DNA of 64,000 nt from Sphingosinicella sp041916975 (GTDB lineage Bacteria > Pseudomonadota > Alphaproteobacteria > Sphingomonadales > Sphingomonadaceae), in contig NZ_JAYRYK010000001.1 of NCBI RefSeq assembly GCF_041916975.1, forward strand, positions 1,984,001 through 2,048,000, given 5' to 3'. Positions 15,897 to 24,420 of the stretch are shown here, piece after piece (position 1 is the first letter of the stretch; the number at the start of each line of letters is the position of its first letter). A program made the position numbers and the translations under genes. Under the pieces are notes generated by a model. That model was given only the letters and a program-made list of their open reading frames with translations. It ran no database searches and was not told the DNA's origin.

Positions 15897-16646
15897 TCAA
15901 TCCCCCCGCCAATCTCCCGCAAGCGCCTGCCAGATCGAAACCGCCGCCGCCGCCGCCGTGTCGGCACGCAGGATGCGTGGGCCGAGTGAAACGCGCACGC
16001 ACTGTGGCAGCGCCCGGATGGCTGCGCGCTCTGTGTCATCGAAACCACCTTCGGGGCCGATGAGGATCGCGGCCGGCGCCGCAATCCCCGGCAGGACTTT
16101 CGCGACCGGTTCGTCGCCCTCCTCGTCGCAGAAGATCAAGGCGCGCTCCGAAGGCCAATCGGCAAGCAGCGCTTTGAGCGGCGTGGGTTCACCAAGCTCC
16201 GGCAGGGCCGTGCGTTCGCACTGTTCGGCCGCCTCGATCATGTGCGCGCGCAGCCGGTCGAGCTTCAGATTGCCCACGACGGTGCGCCGCGTCACCGTCG
16301 GCACCAGACGTGCGACGCCCAGTTCGCAGGCCTTTTCCGCGAGCCAATCGATGCGACCCGCCTTGAGCGGCGCCGCGCAGAGCCAGAGATCGGGTACTAC
16401 CTCGCGCGGCTTCAGCAGCGCCTCCGCACGCACCACCACCTCGCGCTTGCCGATGGCGGCGACCACCGCCTGCCATTCGCCGGTGCGGTCGTCGAAAAGG
16501 CGTGCGCCATCGCCTTCCCGCAGGCGCATCACGCGGGTGAGATAGTGCCCCGCAGCCGAAGGCAGCGGCAGCGTCTTCCCCGGCGCGAGCGGCGTATCCA
16601 CGAACAGGCGGGGGCCCGGCTTGCTTGACAATGATCGATCACCCAT
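15897..16646 (-). CDS. rsmE: 16S rRNA (uracil1498-N3)-methyltransferase
   Basis: A 249-residue SPOUT methyltransferase that modifies U1498 of 16S rRNA. It has the N-terminal PUA-like domain (PRLFVD, H-Y-L-T-R-V-M-R-L-R-E-G-D) and the C-terminal knot with LIGPEGGFDDTE and LGPRILRADTAAAAAV. The length is typical. The ATG is only 14 bases from the divergent ubiA start, so each promoter must lie in or near the neighbour's coding sequence. It probably shares a transcript with gshA. Confidence 0.94.
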   Translation of the reverse strand: MGDRSLSSKPGPRLFVDTPLAPGKTLPLPSAAGHYLTRVMRLREGDGARLFDDRTGEWQAVVAAIGKREVVVRAEALLKPREVVPDLWLCAAPLKAGRIDWLAEKACELGVARLVPTVTRRTVVGNLKLDRLRAHMIEAAEQCERTALPELGEPTPLKALLADWPSERALIFCDEEGDEPVAKVLPGIAAPAAILIGPEGGFDDTERAAIRALPQCVRVSLGPRILRADTAAAAAVSIWQALAGDWRGD

Positions 16647-16660
16647 GCTGACCCGCTAGC

Positions 16661-17596
16661 ATGGAGACCCCGCCCCTGACCACGCCGGAACCTGTCGACC
16701 GCGCGACGCCCGATGCGATCTCGGGAAGCTGGGTCGAAATACTGCCCCGGTCGTGGAAGCCATACGCCCGGCTGGCACGCGCCGACCGGCCGATCGGTGC
16801 GTGGCTGCTGTTCTGGCCCTGCGCGTGGGGCACGGCGCTCGCAGGGGGCCTTCCGCAGGAAACCTACCTCGTCTTGTTGTTCCTCATTGGCTCTTTCGCG
16901 ATGCGATCAGCAGGCTGTGTCTACAACGACATCGTCGACCGCGATCTCGATGCCAGCGTGGCACGCACGCGCGACCGTCCGCTGGCGAGTGGCGCCGTAT
17001 CGCTGAAGGCTGCGTGGGCGCTGCTCGTCGGCCTGTCGCTGCTCGGCCTTGTCGTCCTGCTGCAACTGGGCGGCTTCGCGCAGGTAGTCGCGCTCGGCTC
17101 GCTGCTGCTGGTCGCCGGCTACCCGTTCATGAAGCGCATCACATGGTGGCCGCAGGCATGGCTCGGCCTCACCTTCAACTGGGGAGCGCTCGTCGGCTTC
17201 GCGGCTATCGCCGACAGCCTGCCGCCTGCGGCGCTCGCGCTTTATGCGGCGGGTCTGTTCTGGACGCTCGGCTACGACACGATTTACGCGCTTCAGGACA
17301 TCGAGGACGATGCGCTCGCGGGCATCAAGTCCTCCGCGCGGCGGCTTGGCGGCAATGTGCGCGTGGGGGTCTCGGTCTTCTATACCATTGCGGTCCTCCT
17401 CCTTGCCGCCGCGCTTTGGTTCGCCGCACCGGGGCGGCCGCTTGTGCTCGCGGCGCTGCTTCCCGCCGCGTTCCATCTGCTGTGGCAGGTTCGCGCGCTG
17501 CGCAGCGCCGACACGGCGGGTGCGCTCCGCCTGTTCCGCGCGAACACGGTGACAGGGGCGCTGGTGTTCGCGGCCTGTCTCGCGACCGGACTTTGA
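16661..17596 (+). CDS. ubiA: 4-hydroxybenzoate polyprenyltransferase
   Basis: A 311-residue integral membrane prenyltransferase that attaches the isoprenoid tail to 4-hydroxybenzoate in ubiquinone synthesis. Both Asp-rich motifs are present: NDIVDRDLDASVARTRDRPL (about residues 88-107) and the second DIEDDALAGIKSSA (about 210-223). There are about eight hydrophobic helices. A TTGACA box lies at 16625-16630 inside the rsmE start region and could be a -35 element. The start ATG at 16661 gives a slightly long N-terminus relative to the first helix. Confidence 0.93.
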   Translation: METPPLTTPEPVDRATPDAISGSWVEILPRSWKPYARLARADRPIGAWLLFWPCAWGTALAGGLPQETYLVLLFLIGSFAMRSAGCVYNDIVDRDLDASVARTRDRPLASGAVSLKAAWALLVGLSLLGLVVLLQLGGFAQVVALGSLLLVAGYPFMKRITWWPQAWLGLTFNWGALVGFAAIADSLPPAALALYAAGLFWTLGYDTIYALQDIEDDALAGIKSSARRLGGNVRVGVSVFYTIAVLLLAAALWFAAPGRPLVLAALLPAAFHLLWQVRALRSADTAGALRLFRANTVTGALVFAACLATGL

Positions 17597-17629
17597 CGGA
17601 CGCGCGCCGAGCGCTTATGCGCGGCAGCC

Positions 17630-18976
17630 ATGCTTGATCCGAACGCCGCGCTCGACCGCCTCGACCACGCCATTGCCCGCGCGAAGGCGCTCGGCGCCGA
17701 CGCCGCGGATGGGGTCTATTTCGGCGACATGTCGTCGAGCGTGCATGTGCGGCTCGGCGCGCTTGAAGACATCGGCCGTTCGGAGGCTGAGGAAATCGGC
17801 ATCCGTGTCTTCATCGGCCACCAAAGCGCCAACGTCTCCTCGTCCGACCTCTCCGCCGCCGCGCTCGCCGCCGCCGCCGAGCGCGCAGTCGCAATGGCGC
17901 GTGAGGCGCCCGAGGATCGCTATGCGGGCCTCGCCCCGGCCGAGCGACTGACGAAAGGGCCGTGGGCCGCGCTCGATATCGATGACGGCGCGGACATTGC
18001 GGTCGAGGCGCTGCGTGCCCGTGCCCTCGCGGCCGAGGATGCCGCGCGCGCCGTGGAGGGCGTCAGCAATTCGCAGGGCGCTTCGGCCAGCAGCGGACGC
18101 GCGGTTTATGCGCTCGCCACCTCGCACGGATTTGCGGGCGCCTATTCGGGCAGTTCGTATGGCGTTTCCGCCTCGATCATCGCGGGGACCGGCGACGCGA
18201 TGCAGCGTGACTACGCCTATCACAGCGCGCGGCACGATGCCGATCTGGAAGCGCCCGAGGCCGTCGGCCGGCTTGCCGGCGAGCGCGCCGTCTCCCGCCT
18301 GTCGCCCGCGAAGCTTGCAACGGGCGCGATGCCTGTGGTGTTTGATCCGCGCGTCACGGGTTCCCTCATCGGCCATTTCGCGGGAGCGATCAGCGGATCG
18401 GCGATCACGCGGGGCACCAGTTTCCTGAAGGACGCGCTGGGGGAGGATATCTTCCCGCAGGGCGTATCGATCATTGACGACCCGCTGCGCGTGCGCGGGC
18501 TCCGTTCTCGCCCGTTCGACGGCGAAGGCCTGGCGACGGCGCGCACGCGGCTCGTCGATGGGGGTCGCCTTACCGGGTGGCTGCTTGACAGCGCCTCGGC
18601 GCGGCAGCTCGGCAGCAGTCCATCCGGCCATGCCTCGCGCGGCGTCTCGGGCCCGCCGGGCGTTTCTACGTCCAACCTTTACATGGAGGCGGGCGCGCAG
18701 AGCCGCAGGGCGCTCATCGCGGATATCCGCCGCGGCGTACTCGTGACCGAGCTGATCGGCCAGGGCGTCAACGGCGTGACCGGCGACTACAGCCGGGGCG
18801 CGGCGGGGTTTCTGATCGAGGACGGCGAGATCGCGGGGCCGGTCGCCGAGATCACCGTGGCGGGCAATCTCAAATCCATGTTCCTGAACCTGACGCCGGC
18901 GGACGACCTCGTGTTCCGCTATGCGGTAAATGCTCCGACGCTGCGGATCGAGGGCATGACGGTCGCGGGAGCCTAA
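17630..18976 (+). CDS. pmbA: TldD/PmbA family protein (PmbA/TldE-like)
   Basis: A 448-residue cytoplasmic protein of the TldD/TldE protease family, which processes peptides such as microcin B17 precursor. Patterns include G-I-R-V-F-I-G-H-Q-S-A-N, GSLIGHFAGAISG, LGEDIFPQGVSIIDDP, F-D-G-E-G and VTGDYSRGAAGFLIEDGEI. The HExxxH metal site of TldD is absent, as expected for the PmbA/TldE subunit. Its TldD partner is not in this window. It begins 33 bases after ubiA, so the two may be co-transcribed. Confidence 0.9.
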   Translation: MLDPNAALDRLDHAIARAKALGADAADGVYFGDMSSSVHVRLGALEDIGRSEAEEIGIRVFIGHQSANVSSSDLSAAALAAAAERAVAMAREAPEDRYAGLAPAERLTKGPWAALDIDDGADIAVEALRARALAAEDAARAVEGVSNSQGASASSGRAVYALATSHGFAGAYSGSSYGVSASIIAGTGDAMQRDYAYHSARHDADLEAPEAVGRLAGERAVSRLSPAKLATGAMPVVFDPRVTGSLIGHFAGAISGSAITRGTSFLKDALGEDIFPQGVSIIDDPLRVRGLRSRPFDGEGLATARTRLVDGGRLTGWLLDSASARQLGSSPSGHASRGVSGPPGVSTSNLYMEAGAQSRRALIADIRRGVLVTELIGQGVNGVTGDYSRGAAGFLIEDGEIAGPVAEITVAGNLKSMFLNLTPADDLVFRYAVNAPTLRIEGMTVAGA

Positions 18977-19030
18977 GTAGACGAAGTAGTCGGGCGGCGG
19001 TTGGGTTGCGCCCGGATTTCAAAGTATACG

Positions 19031-19459
19031 TCAGGCGACCTTCGGCACGCCGAGGCGGGGAATCGCGCGGGCGGGGCAATCGTCCATCACCACCTTGAGG
19101 CCGGCGGCTTCGGCCTTCGCGGCGGCTTCATCGTTGATGACGCCGAGCTGCATCCACACGGCTTTGGCGCCGATCGCGATGGCTTCGTCGACGACCGGTC
19201 CGACCGCATCGGAGCGGCGGAAGATATCGACCATGTCGACGGACCCGGGAACGTCGGGCAGCGAAGCGTAGACGGTTTCGCCGTGAAGCGTGGAGCCCGC
19301 GAGCGTCGGGTTCACGGGGATCACGCGGTAGCCGCGCCCCTGCAGATAGGCCATCACGCCGTGGCTCGGGCGGTCCGGGCGATCGGACGCGCCGACCATC
19401 GCGATGGTGCGGGTGGTCGTCAGCAGGTCGCGAATATCGTCAGCGGCGGTCAGCGGCAC
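19031..19459 (-). CDS. CoA-binding domain protein (YccU-like)
   Basis: A 142-residue single Rossmann-type CoA-binding domain: TIAMVGASDRPDRPSHGVMAYL, Y-R-V-I-P-V-N-P, then V-D-I-F-R-R-S and A-V-W-M-Q-L-G-V. The MDDCPA C-terminal part with its conserved Cys matches the YccU family. Function is unknown, perhaps a metabolite-binding or regulatory role. The start overlaps the mrp stop by 20 bases on the same strand, so it is co-translated with mrp. Confidence 0.88.
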   Translation of the reverse strand: MPLTAADDIRDLLTTTRTIAMVGASDRPDRPSHGVMAYLQGRGYRVIPVNPTLAGSTLHGETVYASLPDVPGSVDMVDIFRRSDAVGPVVDEAIAIGAKAVWMQLGVINDEAAAKAEAAGLKVVMDDCPARAIPRLGVPKVA

Positions 19460-20498
19460 GTTCGGTCTCCTTCAATGTATCCAGCACCCGAACGGCGATG
19501 CGGCGGAAGGCGTTCCCTGCCGGGTCATCGCGAAGTGCAACGGGGGTGCCGGCGTCGCTCGCCTCGCGGATACCGATTTCAAGCGGGATGCCGCCGAGGA
19601 AAGCGAGGCCCATCGCCGCTGCCGCCGCCTCCGCGCCGCCGTGGCCGAAGATGTGGCTTTCGTGGCCGCACGCCGGGCAGTGGAAGGTCGACATGTTCTC
19701 GATCATGCCGAGGATCGGCACGCCGACCTTGCCGAACATCGCGACCGCTTTCTTCGCATCGATGAGCGCAAGATCCTGCGGCGTCGAGACGATCACCGCA
19801 CCGGCGAGCGGCACCTTCTGCGCCATCGTGAGCTGGATATCGCCCGTGCCCGGCGGCAGATCGACGACGAGCACGTCGAGCGGGCCCCACTGCGTCTGCG
19901 TCAGCATCTGCATCAGCGCGCTCGACGCCATCGGTCCGCGCCAGACGACGGCGCGGTCGGGATCGGTCATCGCGCCCATCGAGACGGCCTTCAAACCGTG
20001 CACCTCGGCGGGCTGGATGAGCTTGTCGCGGAGCGTCAGCCGCTCCTGCCGCCCCATCAGCATCGGCACCGACGGGCCATAGATATCGGCATCGAGCAGC
20101 CCGACCCTGAGCCCCTGCGACGCCAGCGCGACGGCGAGGTTCGCCGCGACGGTCGACTTGCCGACACCGCCCTTGCCCGAGCCGACGGCGATGATGTGGC
20201 GGATTTCGGGAAGCGGCGCCGGTGCGGTCGGGTGCGGCCCCTGCGGCGCATCGCCGCGTTCGGCGGTGGTGATGATCCGCGCGCCCTCGACACCCGGCAC
20301 GGACCGAAGCGCGGCGTCGACGCGCGCTTCCAGCGTCTTCGCGTCGTGCGGCGAAAGCCCGTCCACGGCGAGCACCAGCCCGGCCTGAGCGCTTCGGAGC
20401 ACGATGCCCGAAACGCGCCCCGCGCTGACGATATCCTTGCCGGATACCGGGTCCGCCAGCCGCTCAAGCGCCGCGCGCAACAGGTCTTCGCCCGCCAT
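19440..20498 (-). CDS. mrp: Mrp/ApbC-family iron-sulfur carrier P-loop ATPase
   Basis: A 352-residue protein. An N-terminal MIP18/DUF59-like region (about residues 1-85) with the E-x-L-x-x-A-L-x-x-L-x-D-P pattern is followed by a deviant Walker A, GSGKGGVGKST, at residues 116-126, then LDADIYGPSVP, VDLPPGTGD, and a CxxC (CPAC near 270) that binds a bridging 4Fe-4S cluster. These proteins load clusters onto apo-proteins. ATG 20498 follows GGAGTG; an upstream extension runs into antisense of hflK. It is divergent from hflK, 88 bases away. Confidence 0.92.
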   Translation of the reverse strand: MAGEDLLRAALERLADPVSGKDIVSAGRVSGIVLRSAQAGLVLAVDGLSPHDAKTLEARVDAALRSVPGVEGARIITTAERGDAPQGPHPTAPAPLPEIRHIIAVGSGKGGVGKSTVAANLAVALASQGLRVGLLDADIYGPSVPMLMGRQERLTLRDKLIQPAEVHGLKAVSMGAMTDPDRAVVWRGPMASSALMQMLTQTQWGPLDVLVVDLPPGTGDIQLTMAQKVPLAGAVIVSTPQDLALIDAKKAVAMFGKVGVPILGMIENMSTFHCPACGHESHIFGHGGAEAAAAAMGLAFLGGIPLEIGIREASDAGTPVALRDDPAGNAFRRIAVRVLDTLKETERAADRR

Positions 20499-20586
20499 TT
20501 TCACTCCTTGCTGGTCAGCATGTCTCGCAAATGCGCGGAGGCGTCCGTATATAGGCTGCTCATCGGAAGCAATCGACGGGTAGCGA

Positions 20587-21630
20587 ATGCCTTGGGAGAA
20601 CAACAGTAACAATTCCGGGCCCTGGGGCAGCGGCAACGGCAATGGGCCGCGCAACCCCTGGGGTGGCGGCTCGGGCGGCGGCTCCGGCGCCGGCGGCGGC
20701 AATCGCGGCGGCGGCGGACCCGATTTCGACGAGTTCATCCGCCGCAGCCAGGAACGGCTGCGTTCCGGCCTGCCCGGCGGCCCCAAAGGCGGTTCGATGC
20801 CATGGGGCTACGTGATCCTCGGCATCGTGCTCGTCTGGATTGCGTTCACATCCTTCTATCGCGTGGTGCCCGAGGAGCGCGGCGTCGTGCAGCGCTTCGG
20901 CGCCTATTCGCGCACGACGGGACCGGGCATGCACTTCAAGCTGCCCGCACCGTTCGAAACCGTGACCAAACCCGCGGTCGAAACCGTCGCCACGATCGAC
21001 ATTGGCACGACGGACGCCGCGACCGAAAACCTGATGCTGACCGGCGACCAGAACATCATCGACATCGCCTATGCGGTGCGCTGGAAGATCAAGGACCCGG
21101 TGCAGTTCCTGTTCCAGCTCGCCGAGCCCGAAACCACGATCCGCGAGGTCGCCGAATCGGCGATGCGCGCGGAAGTGGCACGTGTTCCGCTCAACGCCGC
21201 CATCGGTCCGCAGCGCGCGCAGATCGCCGAGCAGGTGCGGGTCCGCACACAGGAGATGCTCGACAGTTACAAGGCGGGCATCGACATCGTGGGCGTCGAC
21301 ATCAAGCAGGCCGACCCGCCCGCCGCCGTCGATACGGCGTTCAAGGACGTGTCTGCCGCGCAGCAGAATGCCGAGCAGTATCTGAACGAGGCGCGCCGCT
21401 ATTCGCAGCAGCTCCTCGCGCTGGCGCAGGGACAGGCCGCCGCCTTCGATGCGGTGTACGAACAATATCGGCTGGCGCCGGAAGTGACGCGCAAGCGCAT
21501 GTATCTGGAAACGATGGAAGAGGTGCTCGGCAAGGTGGACAAGACGATCATCGAGGCTGACGGCATCGTGCCTTATCTGCCGCTGCCCGAGGTCCGCAAA
21601 CGCGCCGCCCCGGCGGGAGACGCGCAATGA
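20587..21630 (+). CDS. hflK: FtsH protease regulator HflK
   Basis: A 347-residue inner-membrane SPFH/prohibitin protein. It has an N-terminal Gly/Asn-rich cytoplasmic tail (about residues 1-55), one membrane helix near 75-93, then the Band 7 domain with VPEERGVVQRFG, Y-A-V-R-W-K-I-K-D-P and the A-D-P-P-A-A-V stretch. With HflC it forms the large periplasmic cage around FtsH. A TATATA box at 20548-20553 is a candidate -10 for this gene or the divergent mrp. Its stop overlaps the hflC ATG (ATGA). Confidence 0.94.
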   Translation: MPWENNSNNSGPWGSGNGNGPRNPWGGGSGGGSGAGGGNRGGGGPDFDEFIRRSQERLRSGLPGGPKGGSMPWGYVILGIVLVWIAFTSFYRVVPEERGVVQRFGAYSRTTGPGMHFKLPAPFETVTKPAVETVATIDIGTTDAATENLMLTGDQNIIDIAYAVRWKIKDPVQFLFQLAEPETTIREVAESAMRAEVARVPLNAAIGPQRAQIAEQVRVRTQEMLDSYKAGIDIVGVDIKQADPPAAVDTAFKDVSAAQQNAEQYLNEARRYSQQLLALAQGQAAAFDAVYEQYRLAPEVTRKRMYLETMEEVLGKVDKTIIEADGIVPYLPLPEVRKRAAPAGDAQ

Positions 21631-22469
21631 CCCTGCTCCGCAATCCCATCGCGCTCGTCGGCCTTGCCTTCCTTGCGCTGATCCTGATCACGACGTCGCT
21701 GTTCACCGTTTCCGAATCGCAGCAGGCGATCATCGTGCGACTCGGCAAGCCCGACAGGATCGTCAACCGGTACAACCCGAACGATCCCTTCGGCGCCACG
21801 GGCGCCGGGCTGACGCTCAAGGCGCCGTTCATCGAAAACGTCGTGTGGGTCGACAAGCGCATCCGCGATCTCGACATGCCGCAGCAGGTGGTGCTTTCCA
21901 CCGATCAGCTTCGCCTTGTCGTGGATGCCTTCGCACGCTTCCGCATCGTCGATCCGCTGCGCATGTACCAGACCGTGCGATCGGAAGACCGCGTGGCCGA
22001 CGAACTTTCGCGCATTCTCGGCTCGCGCCTGCGCAACGAGCTGGGCCGGCAGACCTTTGCAACGCTGCTCAGCCCCGAGCGCGGCCAGCTGATGGATACG
22101 ATCCAGGAAGCCGTGAACCGCGAGGCGAGCCGCTATGGCGCCGAGATCGTCGATGTGCGCATCAAGCGTGCCGACCTGCCGCCGGGCGATCCGCTGCAGT
22201 CCGCATTCCTGCGGATGCAGACCGCGCGCCAGCAGGAAGCCGAATCGATCCGCGCGCAGGGGCGCAAGCAGGCGCAGATCATTCGCGCCGAAGCCGACGC
22301 CGAAGCGTCGCGCGTATATGCGCAGTCCTTTGGCAAGGATAAGGACTTCTACGCCTTCTACCGCGCGATGCAGGCGTATCGGACGACGTTCAACAACGGT
22401 AATGCCAGCGTGGTGCTGTCGCCCGACAATGAATTCCTGCGCGAGTTCCAAGGGGTCCGCGGCCGCTGA
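21627..22469 (+). CDS. hflC: FtsH protease regulator HflC
   Basis: A 280-residue SPFH-domain partner of HflK. It has one N-terminal membrane helix (about residues 7-25), then S-E-S-Q-Q-A-I-I-V-R-L-G-K-P, the V-D-K-R-I-R-D-L-D-M-P segment, A-D-L-P-P, and a long coiled-coil with R-x-Q-G-R-K-Q-A-Q-I-I-R-A-E-A-D near 215-235. Start overlaps hflK; a DUF2065 gene follows six bases later. This hflK-hflC-DUF2065-degP order is common in alphaproteobacteria and groups membrane and periplasmic quality control. Confidence 0.94.
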   Translation: MTLLRNPIALVGLAFLALILITTSLFTVSESQQAIIVRLGKPDRIVNRYNPNDPFGATGAGLTLKAPFIENVVWVDKRIRDLDMPQQVVLSTDQLRLVVDAFARFRIVDPLRMYQTVRSEDRVADELSRILGSRLRNELGRQTFATLLSPERGQLMDTIQEAVNREASRYGAEIVDVRIKRADLPPGDPLQSAFLRMQTARQQEAESIRAQGRKQAQIIRAEADAEASRVYAQSFGKDKDFYAFYRAMQAYRTTFNNGNASVVLSPDNEFLREFQGVRGR

Positions 22470-22474
22470 TCCGT

Positions 22475-22669
22475 ATGGGAAGCGATCTCCTTGCGGCGAT
22501 CGGCCTCGCGCTCGTTCTGGAGGGCGCGGCCTATGCGCTGTTCCCCGATGCGATGCGAAGGGCGGCCGCGATGCTGTTTGCGCAGGGAGAAAGCACGGTG
22601 CGTATCGCCGGGCTCGGCGCGGTGCTCGCGGGTGTCGCGATCGTCGCGGCGGTGCGGTTGCAGGGATGA
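22475..22669 (+). CDS. DUF2065 small membrane protein (YjeT-like)
   Basis: A 64-residue protein with two hydrophobic helices separated by the F-P-D-A-M-R-R motif characteristic of DUF2065/YjeT. The family is widely encoded next to hflK-hflC, and its role is unknown, perhaps as an accessory to that complex. ATG 22475 is six bases after the hflC stop, so it is in the same operon. Family assignment is confident from length, motif and context. Confidence 0.87.
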   Translation: MGSDLLAAIGLALVLEGAAYALFPDAMRRAAAMLFAQGESTVRIAGLGAVLAGVAIVAAVRLQG

Positions 22670-22690
22670 AGACATAAGGGGCAGATTGTA

Positions 22691-22721
22691 TTGACGCCGG
22701 GCGGTGCTTACATGGCGTCAA
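22691..22721. promoter_or_regulatory. Inverted repeat in front of degP
   Basis: TTGACGCC (22691-22698), 15-base spacer, GGCGTCAA (22714-22721), a perfect 8-bp dyad ending 18 bases before the degP start. The first arm contains a TTGACG -35-like box. It may be an operator for envelope-stress control of degP, or a leader hairpin with a large loop. Confidence 0.4.
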
Positions 22722-22739
22722 GTTGAGGAGACGAGATAC

Positions 22740-24293
22740 GTGCGTATCGCATTAGCCATGACCGGCGCGGCGGTTCTGTTTGCCAGCGCCGCGACACTTG
22801 CCCTTCAGGAACCGGGCCATGCCCAGCAAACGGCGCAGGAATCGCTGAGCGCGCAGCCGCAGGTGTCCGCCCCCGGCGGCGCGCCCGGCAGCTTCGCCGA
22901 CCTGACCGCGCGGCTTCAACCCGCGGTGGTCAACGTTTCGACCACGCAGGAGATCGAAGTCGGCCGCCTACGCGGCATCCCGCGCCTGGCGCCCGGCACG
23001 CCGCTCGACGAACTGTTCCGCCGCTTCCAAGAACAGCAGCAGGACGGGCAGGAACCCGAGACGCGCGAGGCGCAGTCGCTCGGCTCCGGCTTCATCATTT
23101 CGCCTGACGGCTATGTCGTCACCAACAACCACGTCGTTACCGGACGTGGCGGCACCGAGCCTGTCGACAAGATCACCGTGACGCTTTCGGACCGCACCGA
23201 ATATTCGGCGCGTATCATCGGCCGCGATCCGCTTTCGGACCTCGCGCTGCTCAAGATCGAAGGCAAGGACCTGCCCTACGTGCGCTTCGGCCAGTCCGAG
23301 CGCGTGCGCGTCGGCGACTGGGTGATCGCGATCGGCAACCCCTTCGGCCTTGGCGGCACGGTGACGGCGGGTATCGTCTCGGCGCTGCACCGCAACATCC
23401 AGGCGGGGCAATACGACCGCTACATCCAGACCGACGCATCGATCAACCAGGGCAACTCCGGCGGACCGATGTTCGACCTCGCCGGCAACGTGATCGGCGT
23501 GAACACGGCGATCTTCTCGCCCACGGGCGGCAATGTCGGCATCGGCTTCGCGATCCCGGCCGAGCAGGCCTCGCCCGTGATCGACCAGCTCCGCTCGATC
23601 GGCCGCGTGCGCCGCGGCTACCTCGGCGTCAGCATCCAGCCGGTGACGCCGGAAATCGCCTCCGCGCTCGGGCTCCAGAAGGATCGCGGCGAGATCGTCG
23701 CCAGCGTCGAGAACGACGGCCCGGCGAAGAAGGCCGGCATTCTTGCGGGCGACGTCATCACGCGCGTTAACAACCAGGAAGTCACCGTCGACAACACGCT
23801 GTCGTCGATCGTCGCGAACAGCGGCATCGGCAACCGCGTACCGATCGAGCTGTACCGCAAAGGCAAGCGTCAGACCGTGCAGGCGACGCTTGTGGAGCGG
23901 CCCGCCGAGATCGCCGCCGCAGGCAGTGAGAACGCGGCACCGGGTGACGACAAGGCGGCGAACGAAGCCACCGCGTCCGCGCGCCGCAGCCTCGGCATCA
24001 CGCTCGCCGAACTGACGCCGGAAGTGCGCCGCCAGCTCGGCGTCGATAGCGATGTCGAAGGTGTCGTGATCGCCAGCCTGAACCGCAACAGCGATGCGGC
24101 CAAGCGCGGCTTGCAGCGCGGAGATGTGATCCTCTCGATCAACCAGCAGCCGACGAAGACGCCCGCTGCCGCTGCCGCCGCCGTGGATGCCGCGCGCAAG
24201 GCGGGACGCGACACGGTGGTGCTGTTCGTGAAGCGCGGATCGCGCCCGCCGCAGTTCATCGGCATCTCGATGATGGGCAAGGACGAAGGCTGA
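22740..24293 (+). CDS. degP: Periplasmic serine protease/chaperone DegP (HtrA)
   Basis: A 517-residue protein with a signal peptide (hydrophobic core before GHAQQ), a trypsin-like domain and two PDZ domains (about residues 295-385 and 415-510). The triad is His131 (NNHV), Asp167 (SDLALLK) and Ser240 (GNSGGP). It degrades or refolds misfolded envelope proteins. I chose GTG 22740 because GAGGAG lies nine bases upstream and the product begins with a proper signal peptide; the GTG at 22704 would add twelve residues. It follows the hflKC-DUF2065 genes and has its own intrinsic terminator. Confidence 0.93.
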   Translation: MRIALAMTGAAVLFASAATLALQEPGHAQQTAQESLSAQPQVSAPGGAPGSFADLTARLQPAVVNVSTTQEIEVGRLRGIPRLAPGTPLDELFRRFQEQQQDGQEPETREAQSLGSGFIISPDGYVVTNNHVVTGRGGTEPVDKITVTLSDRTEYSARIIGRDPLSDLALLKIEGKDLPYVRFGQSERVRVGDWVIAIGNPFGLGGTVTAGIVSALHRNIQAGQYDRYIQTDASINQGNSGGPMFDLAGNVIGVNTAIFSPTGGNVGIGFAIPAEQASPVIDQLRSIGRVRRGYLGVSIQPVTPEIASALGLQKDRGEIVASVENDGPAKKAGILAGDVITRVNNQEVTVDNTLSSIVANSGIGNRVPIELYRKGKRQTVQATLVERPAEIAAAGSENAAPGDDKAANEATASARRSLGITLAELTPEVRRQLGVDSDVEGVVIASLNRNSDAAKRGLQRGDVILSINQQPTKTPAAAAAAVDAARKAGRDTVVLFVKRGSRPPQFIGISMMGKDEG

Positions 24294-24318
24294 GCCCAAA
24301 GCGCTTCTGCAAGACACG

Positions 24319-24360
24319 AAACCCCGGCTTCGAGACACTCGCAGCCGGGGTTTTTCTTTT
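24319..24360 (+). terminator. Intrinsic terminator of degP
   Basis: Stem AAACCCCGGCT (24319-24329) with AGCCGGGGTTT (24343-24353), 13-base loop, followed by a T-rich tract to 24360. It is a canonical rho-independent terminator 25 bases past the degP stop. Confidence 0.88.
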
Positions 24361-24420
24361 CCGACTTCCCGTTTTCACGCGACATGCTTTACTTGGGCGC
24401 AGGCGGACAGGGAGTTGGCG

